A stretch of DNA of 35,673 bases, taken from positions 1 through 35,673 of the forward strand of contig CAMUHN010000032.1 of the NCBI GenBank assembly GCA_947088675.1, written 5' to 3'. Origin of the DNA: an uncultured Roseburia sp. (GTDB lineage Bacteria; Bacillota; Clostridia; Lachnospirales; Lachnospiraceae). The position numbers were made by a program, and so were the translations under genes. Of the stretch, positions 8,275 through 17,541 are shown one piece after another; position 1 is the stretch's first letter, and every line of letters begins with the position of its first letter. The notes under the pieces were generated by a model. It ran no database searches. It saw only the letters and a program-made list of their open reading frames with translations, and was not told the origin of the DNA.

Positions 8275-8337
8275 TCCTATTATATGGATTTTTTCTGTTT
8301 TCAATCATGACAGAAATACCATTTTCTGGAAAAAGAG

Positions 8338-10014
8338 CTATATTTTCTTTCTGGCCGCAAGCTCTTTCATCTCTCTGGCACTTTTGCGCACCGTATCTGT
8401 AATCTCAACTCCGCCCAGCATACGCGCCAGTTCTTCCACACTTTCTTCCTGACCAAGACGCCTGATAGTAGAGACTGTGGATTTATTTTCGACGGATTTT
8501 TTAATCAGAAAATGCTCGTCCGCCATTGCGGCAATCTGGGGCAGATGCGTAATACAGATAATCTGATGATTCCGCCCGAGCACATTCATTTTCTCCGAAA
8601 CCATCTGCGCGGTCCGCCCGCTGATCCCGCTGTCAATTTCATCGAAGATCAGGGTATCAACCGCATCCTGATCTGCAAGGATTGTCTTGATCGCCAGCAT
8701 AATACGGGAAAGCTCGCCGCCGGACGCCACTTTTGACAATTGCTTTAACGGTTCGCCCGGATTCGTGGAAATCAAAAACTCCGCGTCGTCGTAGCCGTTC
8801 GCTGTATAATTTTTTTGTCTCGAAAACTGCATGGTAAATCGCACATCGAGAAAATTAAGTTCCTTTAATGCCTCCGTGACCGCAAGAGAAAGCTTTTCCG
8901 CATATGTTTTGCGCAGATCAGAAACGGATTTACAGCATTTCTGCAACTTCTTTTCCGCATCGGCAGCCTGTTTTTTTAACTGCTCCAGATAAGCGTCATA
9001 ATGTTCAAGTTTCTGCAGACGCTCCTTTTTGGCACCGAGCACCGCAATTACGTCTTCCAGCGTTTTTCCGTACTTTGACTTGAGATGATTTAACAGGTCA
9101 AGACGTTTTTCCGTCTCATAAAACGTCTCGTCGTCAAACTCTTCCCCCTCCATGTAATCGGCAATCTCGCGGTTAAAATCATTTAACAGATTGTCAATCT
9201 CCAACAGCTGGTCTTCGCATTCTTTGATCTTCCCGTCAAAAGAGGAGACGTTTGCAAGCTCTTTTAACGCCCGTCCGATCAGTTCAGACGCCGACTCCAT
9301 CCCCTCTCCGGTGCTTGCATAAGCCGCTCCGACAGCTTCCATAATACGTTTTCCGTTGGCAAAGCGTTTATACTCCGCTTCCAGCTCCTCGTCTTCCCCT
9401 GCTCTTATCCCGGCATCTTCAATTTCCCTGATCTCATACTCTAAAAATGATACTTCACGCATCCGCTCGTTGGCATCCACATCGGCATGGCTTAATTCTT
9501 CCGAAAGCCTCTTATATTCGCGGTAAGCAGCCGCAAGTTTTTCTTTTTTGTCCTCGATCTTTTCTTTCGCATAATCGTCTAAAATTTCCAGATGCTTCTT
9601 CGCAGACAAAAGCGACTGGTGCTCGTGTTGCCCATGTATATCAATTAAAATCGAGGAGATCTCTCTTACTTTTGAAACCGGCACACTCTCGCCGTTCACT
9701 TTTGCAACGCCGCGTCCGTTTACAATTTTCCGGCTTAAAATTACGGTATCATCCTCCAAAAAAACTTCCTGCTCTTTTAACAGGCTCCGCTGTTTTTCAC
9801 CGGTTACATGAAAGACAAGCTCCACCAGCGCATACTCCGCGTTTTCGCGCAGCATCTCTTTTTGTACTTTCTCCCCCAGCGCAAGATTGATCGAACCGAT
9901 AATAATAGATTTACCGGCGCCTGTCTCACCGGAAAGGATATTGAGCCCCTCCCCAAATTCCACTTCTGTCTCGTCAATCAATGCCAGGTTTTTTACATGC
10001 AAGCTCTGTAACAT
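8338..10014 (-). CDS. recN: DNA repair protein RecN (SMC-like ATPase)
   Basis: At 558 residues it is full length. It is an SMC-family ATPase that acts early at double-strand breaks, tethering ends for recombination repair. The Walker A motif GETGAGKS is near residues 29-36. A central heptad-rich region (about 150-370) would form a short coiled coil. The ABC signature LSKVASGGELSRIMLA and the Walker B LIFDEIDSGISG are followed by the H-loop in ICITHLPQIAA. The start follows GGAGGAG. It lies 20 bases after argR and is the last gene of the housekeeping operon before a strong terminator. Confidence 0.98.
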   Translation of the reverse strand: MLQSLHVKNLALIDETEVEFGEGLNILSGETGAGKSIIIGSINLALGEKVQKEMLRENAEYALVELVFHVTGEKQRSLLKEQEVFLEDDTVILSRKIVNGRGVAKVNGESVPVSKVREISSILIDIHGQHEHQSLLSAKKHLEILDDYAKEKIEDKKEKLAAAYREYKRLSEELSHADVDANERMREVSFLEYEIREIEDAGIRAGEDEELEAEYKRFANGKRIMEAVGAAYASTGEGMESASELIGRALKELANVSSFDGKIKECEDQLLEIDNLLNDFNREIADYMEGEEFDDETFYETEKRLDLLNHLKSKYGKTLEDVIAVLGAKKERLQKLEHYDAYLEQLKKQAADAEKKLQKCCKSVSDLRKTYAEKLSLAVTEALKELNFLDVRFTMQFSRQKNYTANGYDDAEFLISTNPGEPLKQLSKVASGGELSRIMLAIKTILADQDAVDTLIFDEIDSGISGRTAQMVSEKMNVLGRNHQIICITHLPQIAAMADEHFLIKKSVENKSTVSTIRRLGQEESVEELARMLGGVEITDTVRKSAREMKELAARKKI

Positions 10015-10034
10015 AAATCTCCTCCAACTATTAC

Positions 10035-10505
10035 TTAAGTCTGGTTTGCGATCCTTTGAAGTTTACGCATCAGCTTTTTCGTCTCCTCGGTACTCCGGAT
10101 CGCACACATAATCGTATCATCGCCGGCTATGCAGCCCACAATCTCCTGCATTTTCAATGCGTCAAGCGCCGCTGCGACAGCCATTGCCATACCGGAATGC
10201 GTACGCACGACCAGAATATTCTGAGCCATATCTGCAGAAAGGAAACCGTCCCGAAAAATCCTTATATATTTTTCGGACATATCACAAATCCCGTCCAAAT
10301 CCGGCTGATCAGACAGGATCGCATATTTCTGATGCCCATTGTCCATCAGGACTTTTGACAGCTTCATCTCCCTGACATCGCGCGAGAGCGTCGCCTGCGT
10401 CACATGATAGCCCGCCTGCTCAAGATATTCGGATAACTCCCCCTGTGTCTCAATATCATATTTTTCGATCAATGCCAAAATTTCGGACTGCCGCTTTGAT
10501 TTCAT
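10035..10505 (-). CDS. argR: arginine repressor ArgR/AhrC
   Basis: This 156-residue protein is the arginine-responsive transcription factor, a hexamer that represses arginine synthesis and can activate catabolism. The N-terminal winged helix (about 1-70) contains the recognition segment TQATLSRDVREMKLSK. The C-terminal domain (about 85-150) carries the arginine-binding and hexamerisation motif CIAGDDTIM. The start codon directly abuts the nadK stop, with its GGAG site inside the nadK tail, so the two are translationally coupled. In B. subtilis the orthologue ahrC lies between tlyA and recN, the same setting apart from nadK. Confidence 0.98.
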   Translation of the reverse strand: MKSKRQSEILALIEKYDIETQGELSEYLEQAGYHVTQATLSRDVREMKLSKVLMDNGHQKYAILSDQPDLDGICDMSEKYIRIFRDGFLSADMAQNILVVRTHSGMAMAVAAALDALKMQEIVGCIAGDDTIMCAIRSTEETKKLMRKLQRIANQT

Positions 10506-11360
10506 CTATCTGTAGTTCTCCATTTTTCTGCGCAGAATCTCAAGGAACCCCCTGCTGCCAAGTTTTAAAATCTTTGTTGTATCGTTTGCCTTTCGAATCA
10601 TAAAACGATCTCCCACTTCTAATTTTACGGCATTGTCACCGTCAAAACTGACCTCCACCGTCTCGTCTTTCTGGGAACGACGTTTTCCGAGTTCCACCGT
10701 CACCTCATCCCCGTCGCCGATTACAATACTTCTGGAATTTAAATTATGCGCATTGATCGGCGTAATCAGAATCATACTTGCTTTTGGATCTACAATCGGC
10801 CCTCCTGCAGACATATTATAACCGGTTGACCCGGTCGGCGTCGAGAGGATCACCCCATCGGCATGAAACGTATGCAGGTATGCCCCGTTAACCGAAACAA
10901 TCAGATTTACAATGGATAACGCCCCGGTTCGATGAATGACAATATCATTGAACGCTATTTTAGACGGAAGCACCGTTTCGTCTTTCACGCCGCATCCGGT
11001 CAGCATCATACGCTCCTCCACCGTATAAGAATCCGCAAATAACAGGTCGATGGCGCAAAACACCTGATTCTCTTCCAATTCGCAGAGATATCCAAGCGTA
11101 CCGAGGTTCACGCCGACCAGCGGCAATCCCGTATGTACCATATGGTCTGCCGCCCGGATCAACGTGCCGTCGCCGCCTAATACAATGACCCCCTGTGTAG
11201 CAGGCGGAATTTCCTCTGCACACGGTGCGGCTTCGCCCTCGCCATTACATGTATAATAGGAACAGCTTCCTCCTTTTTTTCGGATATATCGGCAGATTTG
11301 TCCGGTTAGCTTTAAGTTGGAATCTTTAAATGAATTTGTAATTATCAGAAAATGTTTCAT
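10506..11360 (-). CDS. nadK: NAD kinase
   Basis: The 284-residue product phosphorylates NAD at the 2'-hydroxyl of the adenosine ribose to make NADP. It carries the diagnostic GGDGT motif (residues 62-66, in VLGGDGTLIRA), the NDIVIHR element and the nucleotide-binding block DGVILSTPTGSTGYNMSAGGP. It sits 3 bases after tlyA and abuts argR, so it is part of the operon. A nadK gene between tlyA and argR is not in the B. subtilis arrangement. Confidence 0.97.
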   Translation of the reverse strand: MKHFLIITNSFKDSNLKLTGQICRYIRKKGGSCSYYTCNGEGEAAPCAEEIPPATQGVIVLGGDGTLIRAADHMVHTGLPLVGVNLGTLGYLCELEENQVFCAIDLLFADSYTVEERMMLTGCGVKDETVLPSKIAFNDIVIHRTGALSIVNLIVSVNGAYLHTFHADGVILSTPTGSTGYNMSAGGPIVDPKASMILITPINAHNLNSRSIVIGDGDEVTVELGKRRSQKDETVEVSFDGDNAVKLEVGDRFMIRKANDTTKILKLGSRGFLEILRRKMENYR

Positions 11361-11363
11361 AAT

Positions 11364-12188
11364 TCAGCCTAATTCTCCATGCGCCTCCTCCACGATTGTG
11401 CAAATGAAGTCGTCTCCTGTCTGCCCTCCCGCTGCTTTTGCTTTCAGATATGCCAGATATTCTATATTTCCCTCCGGTCCTTTGATTGGGGAATAATCCA
11501 GATTTTGTATGGAAAACCCTGCCTCTGCCGCAAAATCAAGCACTTTTTTTATCACTTCTATATGTACGGCTTTGTCTCTCACAACGCCTTTTTTACCGAC
11601 CTTTTCCCTGCCTGCCTCAAACTGCGGTTTAATCAGGCATACGATCTCCCCCTGCTCTTTTAACAGCGCTTTTGCCGGACCCAATACTTTAGTGAGCGAT
11701 ATAAAAGATACGTCAACGGATGCAAAATCCAACCGGTCTTTCACGTCCTGTGGCTCCAGATAACGTATATTTGTTTTCTCCATGCAGACGACACGCGGAT
11801 CATTGCGAAGTTTCCAGGCAAACTGTCCATAACCGACATCGACGGAATAAACTTTCTTTGCTCCGTTTTGCAGCATGCAATCGGTAAACCCCCCGGTAGA
11901 AGCGCCTATATCCATACAGATTTTGTCATTGAGCGAGATGTGAAACCGCTGAAGCGCTTTTTCAAGCTTAAGACCGCCCCGGCTGACATACTTTAACGGA
12001 CTGCCCTTAATCGTAATCGCCGCATTTGTATCAAACGATGCGCCCGCTTTATCTTCCCGCTGATTTTCCACAAAAACATGCCCCTCCATGATCATTGCTT
12101 TTGCTTTCTCCCTGGATGGCGCAAGCCCCCTGTTTACCAGCAATACATCCAATCTCTCTTTCACTGGCTTTTTATTCCTCTCTTTCAT
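11364..12188 (-). CDS. tlyA: TlyA family rRNA methyltransferase / S4-domain protein (YqxC)
   Basis: The 274-residue protein has an N-terminal S4 RNA-binding domain (about 12-70, RLDVLLVNRGLAPSREKAKA) and an FtsJ-like SAM-dependent methyltransferase domain with motif I DIGASTGGFTDC near residue 92. In actinobacteria TlyA 2'-O-methylates 16S and 23S rRNA; the Firmicute YqxC proteins are homologous but less well studied, so the exact target is inferred. Its ATG overlaps the dxs stop codon (ATGA), indicating translational coupling. Confidence 0.93.
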   Translation of the reverse strand: MKERNKKPVKERLDVLLVNRGLAPSREKAKAMIMEGHVFVENQREDKAGASFDTNAAITIKGSPLKYVSRGGLKLEKALQRFHISLNDKICMDIGASTGGFTDCMLQNGAKKVYSVDVGYGQFAWKLRNDPRVVCMEKTNIRYLEPQDVKDRLDFASVDVSFISLTKVLGPAKALLKEQGEIVCLIKPQFEAGREKVGKKGVVRDKAVHIEVIKKVLDFAAEAGFSIQNLDYSPIKGPEGNIEYLAYLKAKAAGGQTGDDFICTIVEEAHGELG

Positions 12189-14089
12189 GACCGCCGTATC
12201 TGCTGCCCAATCTTCCGATAGGCCTCCATCGTCCGCTCCAGCACGGTTTTCTCGTCAATCCCGACTTCTTTGCGCAAAATCTCTACATTTCCATGCTCCA
12301 CATAATCATCCGGAATGGCAATTGTAACGATCTGCGGTTTTTCTTTTTTTGTATTATAATAGGTTAGAATATGCTCTCCGAAACCACCGTCAATTACATT
12401 TTCTTCCATTGTCACAACTAATCTGTGCTGCTTTGTCAGTTCGTCAAGCAATTCCGTATCAAGCGGCTTTGCAAAACGCGCGTTAATCAGACTGCAGGAA
12501 TATCCCTGTTTTTTTAACTCCGCGCAGACTTTCTCCGCCGTCTTTACCATTGATCCAAGAGCAACCAGCGCAATCTCAGACTCCCGGTAAATCCATTCGC
12601 TTTTTCCCAATACGATCGGCTGCCTGTACTCTTTTAAACCGTCATATGCCTCCCCGCGCGGATATCGTATCGCAATCGGCGTTTGAAAGTTGACGGCAAA
12701 TTTGATCATATCGGAAAGCTCCCATTTATTTTTTGGCGCCATCACCGTCATATTCGGTATGGAAGAGAGGTAAGACAAATCAAAAATTCCCTGATGTGTC
12801 TCGCCGTCGCTTCCGACAAGCCCGGCCCTGTCAATCGCAAAAACCACATGCAGATTTTGAATACATACGTCATGCAAAATCTGGTCATACGCCCGCTGTA
12901 AAAACGAAGAATAAACGGCAAAAATCGGTTTCAGGCCGGCTGCCGCAAGGCCGGCTGCAAACGTCACCGCATGGGCTTCCGCGATACCGACATCAAAAAA
13001 ACGCTCCGGAAACATATTGTGGAAACGTTTCAATCCTGTCCCATCCGTCATCGCAGCCGTAATGGCCACCACTTTTTCATCCCTGTCACCCAGTTTTCTC
13101 ATAACAGTAGAAAATATATCGGTATAGTTCGCTTTCGTGCGTGGATGAAGCGGAAGACCTGTTTCAATCTCAAACGGTTCGGTTCCGTGAAAACGTGCCG
13201 GATGACGCTCCGCCGGCGGATAACCGGCTCCTTTATGCGTCATCACATGCACCATAACCGGCCCGTCAATCTTTGATGCCTCGCGCAGCAGTTTATGAAT
13301 CCCTTTGATATCGGCTCCGTCAACCGGCCCAAGATATACAATCCCCATTTCTTCAAACAGCATTCCCGGTACAAACAGCTGTTTGATGCTGCTCTTTGTC
13401 CGGCGTATCCGATTGACCATCTTATCGCCGTATACCGGAATTTTATTTAAAGAATTCATCACGCCCAGTTTCAGACTCTGATAGGCATCGGCTGTGCGGA
13501 ATCCGGAGAGATAGGCTGACAACCCCCCTACATTCTCGGAAATTGACATATTATTGTCATTTAAGACAATAATAAAATTGGTCTTTAAACGCGCGGCATT
13601 GTTGAGCGCCTCAAATGCCATCCCCCCGGTCAGCGCTCCATCGCCAATAACCGAAACAACTTTAAATTCCTCGCCCGAAATCTCTCTGGAAAGCGCATAA
13701 CCAAGGCCAGCCGAAATAGAGGTCGAACTGTGTCCTGTGTCAAAACAGTCGCAGTCGCTCTCCTTTCGTTTTGGGAAACCGCTCATTCCGCCATATTTCC
13801 GCAGTCCCTCAAACCCGTCCCGTCTGCCTGTCAATATTTTGTGCGTATAGGACTGATGCCCGACATCCCAGATCAGCTTATCTTTTGGCAGATCCAAAAA
13901 CAGATGGAGCGCCATTGTCAGCTCCACAACACCCAGATTGGATGCCAGATGGCCTCCTGTAACAGATATCTTCTGAATGAGAAAATCGCGTATCTCATCT
14001 GCAAGCTGTTTTAATTCTTCTTCCTGCAGTGATTTGATGTCGTTTTCTTTTTTTATTTGTTCCAATATCACTCTGTTTTCGCTATCCAC
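12185..14089 (-). CDS. dxs: 1-deoxy-D-xylulose-5-phosphate synthase
   Basis: This full-length enzyme (about 634 residues) condenses pyruvate with glyceraldehyde 3-phosphate, using thiamine diphosphate, as the first step of the MEP isoprenoid pathway. The thiamine-diphosphate motif GDGALTGGMAFEALNNA ends in the region leading to LNDNNMSIS. The pyrimidine-domain block GLVGSDGETHQG and the early active-site segment SVTGGHLASNLGVVEL are present. The start is uncertain: I prefer the GTG at 14089, which has AGGGG eight bases upstream. A GTG at 14098 is possible but has no properly spaced ribosome site. It follows ispA by about 25 bases, placing two isoprenoid genes together. Confidence 0.97.
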   Translation of the reverse strand: MDSENRVILEQIKKENDIKSLQEEELKQLADEIRDFLIQKISVTGGHLASNLGVVELTMALHLFLDLPKDKLIWDVGHQSYTHKILTGRRDGFEGLRKYGGMSGFPKRKESDCDCFDTGHSSTSISAGLGYALSREISGEEFKVVSVIGDGALTGGMAFEALNNAARLKTNFIIVLNDNNMSISENVGGLSAYLSGFRTADAYQSLKLGVMNSLNKIPVYGDKMVNRIRRTKSSIKQLFVPGMLFEEMGIVYLGPVDGADIKGIHKLLREASKIDGPVMVHVMTHKGAGYPPAERHPARFHGTEPFEIETGLPLHPRTKANYTDIFSTVMRKLGDRDEKVVAITAAMTDGTGLKRFHNMFPERFFDVGIAEAHAVTFAAGLAAAGLKPIFAVYSSFLQRAYDQILHDVCIQNLHVVFAIDRAGLVGSDGETHQGIFDLSYLSSIPNMTVMAPKNKWELSDMIKFAVNFQTPIAIRYPRGEAYDGLKEYRQPIVLGKSEWIYRESEIALVALGSMVKTAEKVCAELKKQGYSCSLINARFAKPLDTELLDELTKQHRLVVTMEENVIDGGFGEHILTYYNTKKEKPQIVTIAIPDDYVEHGNVEILRKEVGIDEKTVLERTMEAYRKIGQQIRRS

Positions 14090-14114
14090 ATCGAACACCC
14101 CTGTTTTTTGACAC

Positions 14115-15005
14115 CTATTTTTCGCGGCTGATCAGATACTGCAACAACTCCGTTAAAAATTCATTTTTGACTACAAGCGAATCCATATCGGATACTGCCG
14201 TTTCTGTCAGCTGCCTGACATCACTTTTCGCTTTATCAAGACCCGCAAACGTTACATAAGTCGTCTTGTTGTTCCTCTCATCGCTTCCAACCGGTTTTCC
14301 AAGCACCTCCGTCGTACTTGTCACATCCAGAATATCATCCTGAATCTGAAATGCAAGTCCAACCGAAGAAGCGACTTTTTCCATCAGTTTCTGTTCATTT
14401 TTTGTGGCGCCTGCTAAAACGGCGCCGATCAGCATTGCGCCCTCAATCAGCGCGCCTGTCTTTAAGCGATAAATAAAATGAAGTTTCTCCTCCGTCATCT
14501 CTTTTTCGTTTTCAGAAAGAATATCGACAGTCTGCCCGCCGACCATACCGTAGATACCGGACTTTTTCGCCAGAATCTGCATGGCTTTTCCGACTTTTAT
14601 ATTTTCAGGTTCCAGATCGAATGCCACGGATGCCGTTTCAAAAGCATAGTTTAACAGCGCGTCCCCGGCCAGAATCCCCATTGCCTCCCCGTATACCGCA
14701 TGTGTCGTCTTTTTTCCCCTGCGGTATTCATCGTTATCCATTGCAGGCAGATCGTCATGTACAAGCGAATACGTATGTATCATTTCGATCGCCGCCATAA
14801 ACGGCTCAATCACTTTGGATTTTCCGCCAAAGAGACGATAAGTCTCGAACATCAGCATCGGACGCAGTCGTTTTCCTCCGGCGCGCACACTGTAATTCAT
14901 TGCTTCCATAATCTGCTTCTGCAGTCCCTCCTCTTCTGGAAGGAAACTGTCTATAATCTTTTCTGTCAGAACTACACGTTTTTTGATTTCTTCTCTGATA
15001 TCCAT
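14115..15005 (-). CDS. ispA: polyprenyl synthetase, farnesyl diphosphate synthase type
   Basis: The 296-residue protein is a trans-prenyltransferase that joins isopentenyl diphosphate to allylic diphosphates. The first aspartate-rich motif is DDLPAMD (residues 84-90), of the DDxx(xx)D kind usual in bacterial IspA, and the second is QDDILD in the C-terminal half. GGKRLRP binds diphosphate. The synteny (xseB, ispA, dxs) supports the farnesyl diphosphate synthase call, but product chain length cannot be proven from sequence; a geranylgeranyl product is possible. An AGGAAAAG site precedes the ATG. Confidence 0.94.
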   Translation of the reverse strand: MDIREEIKKRVVLTEKIIDSFLPEEEGLQKQIMEAMNYSVRAGGKRLRPMLMFETYRLFGGKSKVIEPFMAAIEMIHTYSLVHDDLPAMDNDEYRRGKKTTHAVYGEAMGILAGDALLNYAFETASVAFDLEPENIKVGKAMQILAKKSGIYGMVGGQTVDILSENEKEMTEEKLHFIYRLKTGALIEGAMLIGAVLAGATKNEQKLMEKVASSVGLAFQIQDDILDVTSTTEVLGKPVGSDERNNKTTYVTFAGLDKAKSDVRQLTETAVSDMDSLVVKNEFLTELLQYLISREK

Positions 15006-15053
15006 TTCTTTTCCTGTTCCGCCTAAGGCGCCATACGCAGCGCACAGGGCATT

Positions 15054-15296
15054 TTATGATGTGATAAAATCCTCCGTACTGCCGTCTTCGCACAGTGTCT
15101 GCATCTTTTTTTCCACCATATCAAGCATCTGACTGCATGATTTAATGTGCGCGATCCCCTGCTGATACAGGGAAAACGAATCCTCCAGGGAAACCTCCGG
15201 CATTTCCATTTTCTCAATAATCTGTTCTATCTCTTCAAACTTCTGTTCCAGCGTCTGCACATTCTCCTGTGACGCTTCCTGTTTCTCTTTGCTCAA
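15054..15296 (-). CDS. xseB: exodeoxyribonuclease VII small subunit
   Basis: This 80-residue helical protein is the small subunit of exonuclease VII, which degrades single-stranded DNA together with XseA. The core VSLEDSFSLYQQGIAHIKSC corresponds to the family motif in which a conserved block of leucine, glycine and acidic residues forms the two-helix hairpin. The start is a TTG at 15296, chosen because a very strong AAAGGAGG lies 6 bases before it. This start overlaps the 3' end of xseA by 62 bases in another frame. Confidence 0.93.
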   Translation of the reverse strand: MSKEKQEASQENVQTLEQKFEEIEQIIEKMEMPEVSLEDSFSLYQQGIAHIKSCSQMLDMVEKKMQTLCEDGSTEDFITS

Positions 15297-16491
15297 GCGA
15301 AACCTCCTTTACTTCAGCCGTCAACATCCCGTTTGCCAGATGGACATAGATCTGATCCGAAACTGCCACATTCTGTGCGTCTCTCACCGCCGCCCCGGCA
15401 GCGTCTGTCACAAACGCATACCCCTGGCTTAATTTCTTTGCCGGTGAAAGCCCTTCCAGCTGTCCCGAAAGAAGCGCAAGCCTGTGACATTTTTCTCTAT
15501 AAACAGCTTCCATTCTGTCTTTTAACCTTTCGAGCAGGACTGCCGTATTTTTTTTGCTATCCGCCAGCCTGGTTTTTGGGCTTAATAAAGACAGATGCCT
15601 TTTATCATTCAACAGCCTTATTTTTGCAGTAGTGAAACTCTGCTGAAAACTGTTTTCCAGTCTTTTCAGACTGCGGTACAGCATCATTTTCATTTCACGT
15701 ATATCAAACACTGCCAGTTCTGCGGCAGCAGACGGCGTTGGGGCCCGCAAATCCGCCACAAAATCTGCAATTGTAAAATCGGTCTGATGTCCGACTGCCG
15801 AAATGACCGGCGTTTCACATTCAAAAATTGCGCGTGCCACGATTTCCTCGTTAAACGCCCACAAATCTTCGATCGAACCGCCTCCTCTTCCGACTATGAT
15901 TACATCAACACCATATTCGTCCAGCGCACGTATTCCGTTTACAATGCTCTCTTTCGCCCCGTTTCCCTGCACCAGCGCAGGGTAGAGAATCAATTGCACA
16001 TATGGATTGCGTCTCTGCGAAATATTGCGGATATCCTGGATCGCAGCGCCTGTCGGAGCTGTCACAATACCGACCGTGGCCGCACAGGCAGGAATTGGCT
16101 TCTTATATTCTTCCGCAAACATTCCCATTTCTTCGAGTTCCTGCTTTAATGCAAGAAACTTCGAATAAAGATCTCCTCTGCCGGCCTGTTCAATTTCTTT
16201 CGCATAGAGCTGGTAACGCCCGTCTTTCTCATAGATGGAAATCGATCCGGCGACGACCACCTGATCGCCTTCCTGCATTTGAAACGAAAGCCCGCTTCTG
16301 TATTTTGAAAACATGACTGCGTTCAGCACGCCGCCCTGATCTTTCAGCGTAAAATAGATATGGCCCGATGTGTGATATTTACAATTGGACACCTCGCCTT
16401 TTACACTGATACGGTTCATCATAAAGTCCATATCAAACATATTTTTGATATAGGCATTGACCTGCGTGACGGTATATATACTCTTATTCAT
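15235..16491 (-). CDS. xseA: exodeoxyribonuclease VII large subunit
   Basis: The 418-residue catalytic subunit of exonuclease VII has an N-terminal OB-fold (about 1-100, including [22 protein letters not shown]) and a catalytic domain with the conserved [18 protein letters not shown] and the segment [17 protein letters not shown] coiled-coil stretch (about 260-350) and a C-terminal domain with the motif LSQGYAFV follow. Its ATG overlaps the nusB stop (ATGA). Its last 20 codons are read in a different frame from the start of xseB. Confidence 0.97.
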   Translation of the reverse strand: MNKSIYTVTQVNAYIKNMFDMDFMMNRISVKGEVSNCKYHTSGHIYFTLKDQGGVLNAVMFSKYRSGLSFQMQEGDQVVVAGSISIYEKDGRYQLYAKEIEQAGRGDLYSKFLALKQELEEMGMFAEEYKKPIPACAATVGIVTAPTGAAIQDIRNISQRRNPYVQLILYPALVQGNGAKESIVNGIRALDEYGVDVIIVGRGGGSIEDLWAFNEEIVARAIFECETPVISAVGHQTDFTIADFVADLRAPTPSAAAELAVFDIREMKMMLYRSLKRLENSFQQSFTTAKIRLLNDKRHLSLLSPKTRLADSKKNTAVLLERLKDRMEAVYREKCHRLALLSGQLEGLSPAKKLSQGYAFVTDAAGAAVRDAQNVAVSDQIYVHLANGMLTAEVKEVSLEQRETGSVTGECADAGTEV

Positions 16492-16883
16492 GCCAGTTTT
16501 CCTAAGACTCCGTTGACAAAAGACGGAGAGTCTTCTGTCCCGTATTTTTTTGCAAGCTCTACCGCCTCATTGATTGCAACCTTTACCGGAATATCCTCCT
16601 CGTAACGCATCTCATAGACAGCAAGCCGCAGCAACGTCAGCTCCACCTTTCCCATACGGTTTGTCTTCCATCCTCTGGAGGCGCTGTTAATCGCATCGTC
16701 AATCTGCGTCAGACACTCGGCAATATTTTTGCATTTTTCCGCAATATAGGCACCGTCCGCAAAATCCCACGCCTGCTCCGTCTCCCCGTATGTATGGATC
16801 TGGGACAGAAATTCCGACGCGTCGTGAAACTCTGCGCCAAACAATACTTTAAATACCTGTTCTCTCAATTCCCTTCTGGTCAT
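16488..16883 (-). CDS. nusB: transcription antitermination factor NusB
   Basis: This 131-residue all-helical protein binds boxA RNA with NusE (S10) in rRNA antitermination complexes. [15 protein letters not shown] at the start and [28 protein letters not shown] at the end are the classic NusB boundary motifs. The ATG at 16883 is preferred over an in-frame extension of 33 codons because AGAGGA precedes it and the extension reads through the upstream terminator region. It is the first gene of the nusB-to-recN operon. No good promoter is visible in the 53 bases after the asp23 terminator. Confidence 0.97.
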   Translation of the reverse strand: MTRRELREQVFKVLFGAEFHDASEFLSQIHTYGETEQAWDFADGAYIAEKCKNIAECLTQIDDAINSASRGWKTNRMGKVELTLLRLAVYEMRYEEDIPVKVAINEAVELAKKYGTEDSPSFVNGVLGKLA

Positions 16884-16935
16884 TTTTTCAAATTTCCTCT
16901 CATGCTGCTTTTTTGGAAACATGCTTTTGCAAGGT

Positions 16936-16965
16936 AAAAAAAAGGATGTCCGCCCGACACCCTTT
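16936..16965 (-). terminator. rho-independent terminator after the asp23-like gene
   Basis: A 10-bp stem with one G-U (16941-16950 with 16956-16965) and a 5-base loop is followed on the minus strand by eight T. It lies between the asp23-like gene and nusB, and partial read-through would be needed if the nusB operon has no promoter of its own. Confidence 0.85.
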
Positions 16966-16985
16966 ATGATTTTACCTGTCAATCA

Positions 16986-17363
16986 TCATTTACTGCTGCC
17001 CATGTCTACACTTGCGATACGGATGTTTACAATAGATACTTCCAGTCCGGTCATATTTTCAATTGCACTCTTAATCCGCTCCTGCACTTTCGCGGATACG
17101 GCAGGAATCGAATAACCGTATGCAATATTAAGTGCGACTTCTACATTGACAATACCGTCAAGTACTTCCACACGCACCCCTTTAGAGAGATTTTTCATTC
17201 CCAGCTTGCTTACCAGCTCGTTTGTAATGTTGCCCGCCATGGAACCCACACCTTCGACTTCCGTTGCCGCAAGTCCTGCGATAATGGCGACTACTTCATC
17301 TGCAATCTTCACTTCTCCTAAATTACCATCCTTTATTTTAAATGTTTTTCTGTCCTCACCCAT
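16986..17363 (-). CDS. Asp23/Gls24 family envelope-associated protein (YqhY type)
   Basis: The 125-residue soluble protein belongs to the Asp23/Gls24 (DUF322) family. GEVKIADEVVAIIAGLAATEVEGV is the family signature, and the middle block VEVLDGIVNVEVALNIAYGY and end VSIVNIRIASV complete the domain. In B. subtilis the homologue yqhY precedes nusB just as here and is linked to fatty-acid metabolism (it lies beside accBC), while S. aureus Asp23 is an envelope stress protein. The role here is not known. It has AGGAGG, its own promoter and its own terminator. Confidence 0.93.
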   Translation of the reverse strand: MGEDRKTFKIKDGNLGEVKIADEVVAIIAGLAATEVEGVGSMAGNITNELVSKLGMKNLSKGVRVEVLDGIVNVEVALNIAYGYSIPAVSAKVQERIKSAIENMTGLEVSIVNIRIASVDMGSSK

Positions 17364-17396
17364 TGCTAATTGCCTCCTAAGTGATATTATACGTCT

Positions 17397-17425
17397 ATTA
17401 TAACAGACTATTCCCGTTTTGAAAA
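17397..17425 (-). promoter_or_regulatory. promoter of the asp23-like gene
   Basis: On the minus strand TTTTCA (17425-17420) is followed after 17 bases by TATAAT (17402-17397). The putative glgA promoter has the same two hexamers and spacing. Confidence 0.55.
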
Positions 17426-17474
17426 CTAAAAAAAGTATTTTTTCACCGATTTCTTTTTTGGAATAGACGTTTTC

Positions 17475-17522
17475 TTCCTATTATAATAGGAAACGGGCCG
17501 GAAGAAATATTTCTTCCGGCCC
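17475..17522 (-). terminator. two adjacent palindromes, likely terminator of the FnIII gene
   Basis: A perfect 28-bp GC-rich palindrome (17495-17522, arms GGGCCGGAAGAAAT) lies about 20 bases after the stop codon of the fibronectin-type-III gene. A second perfect 18-bp AT-rich palindrome (17475-17492) follows immediately. There is no clean T run after the first, so it may act as a stabilising 3' hairpin or a weak terminator. Confidence 0.55.
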
Positions 17523-17541
17523 GGCTTTGCAAAGAAACGTT

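Noticed and set aside
15595-16149. 184-codon plus-strand frame
   Set aside because: Antisense to xseA, with no ribosome site or domain.
16884-16982. 33-codon N-terminal extension of NusB
   Set aside because: It runs through the asp23 terminator tail and is absent from the NusB family; the ATG at 16883 has a ribosome site.
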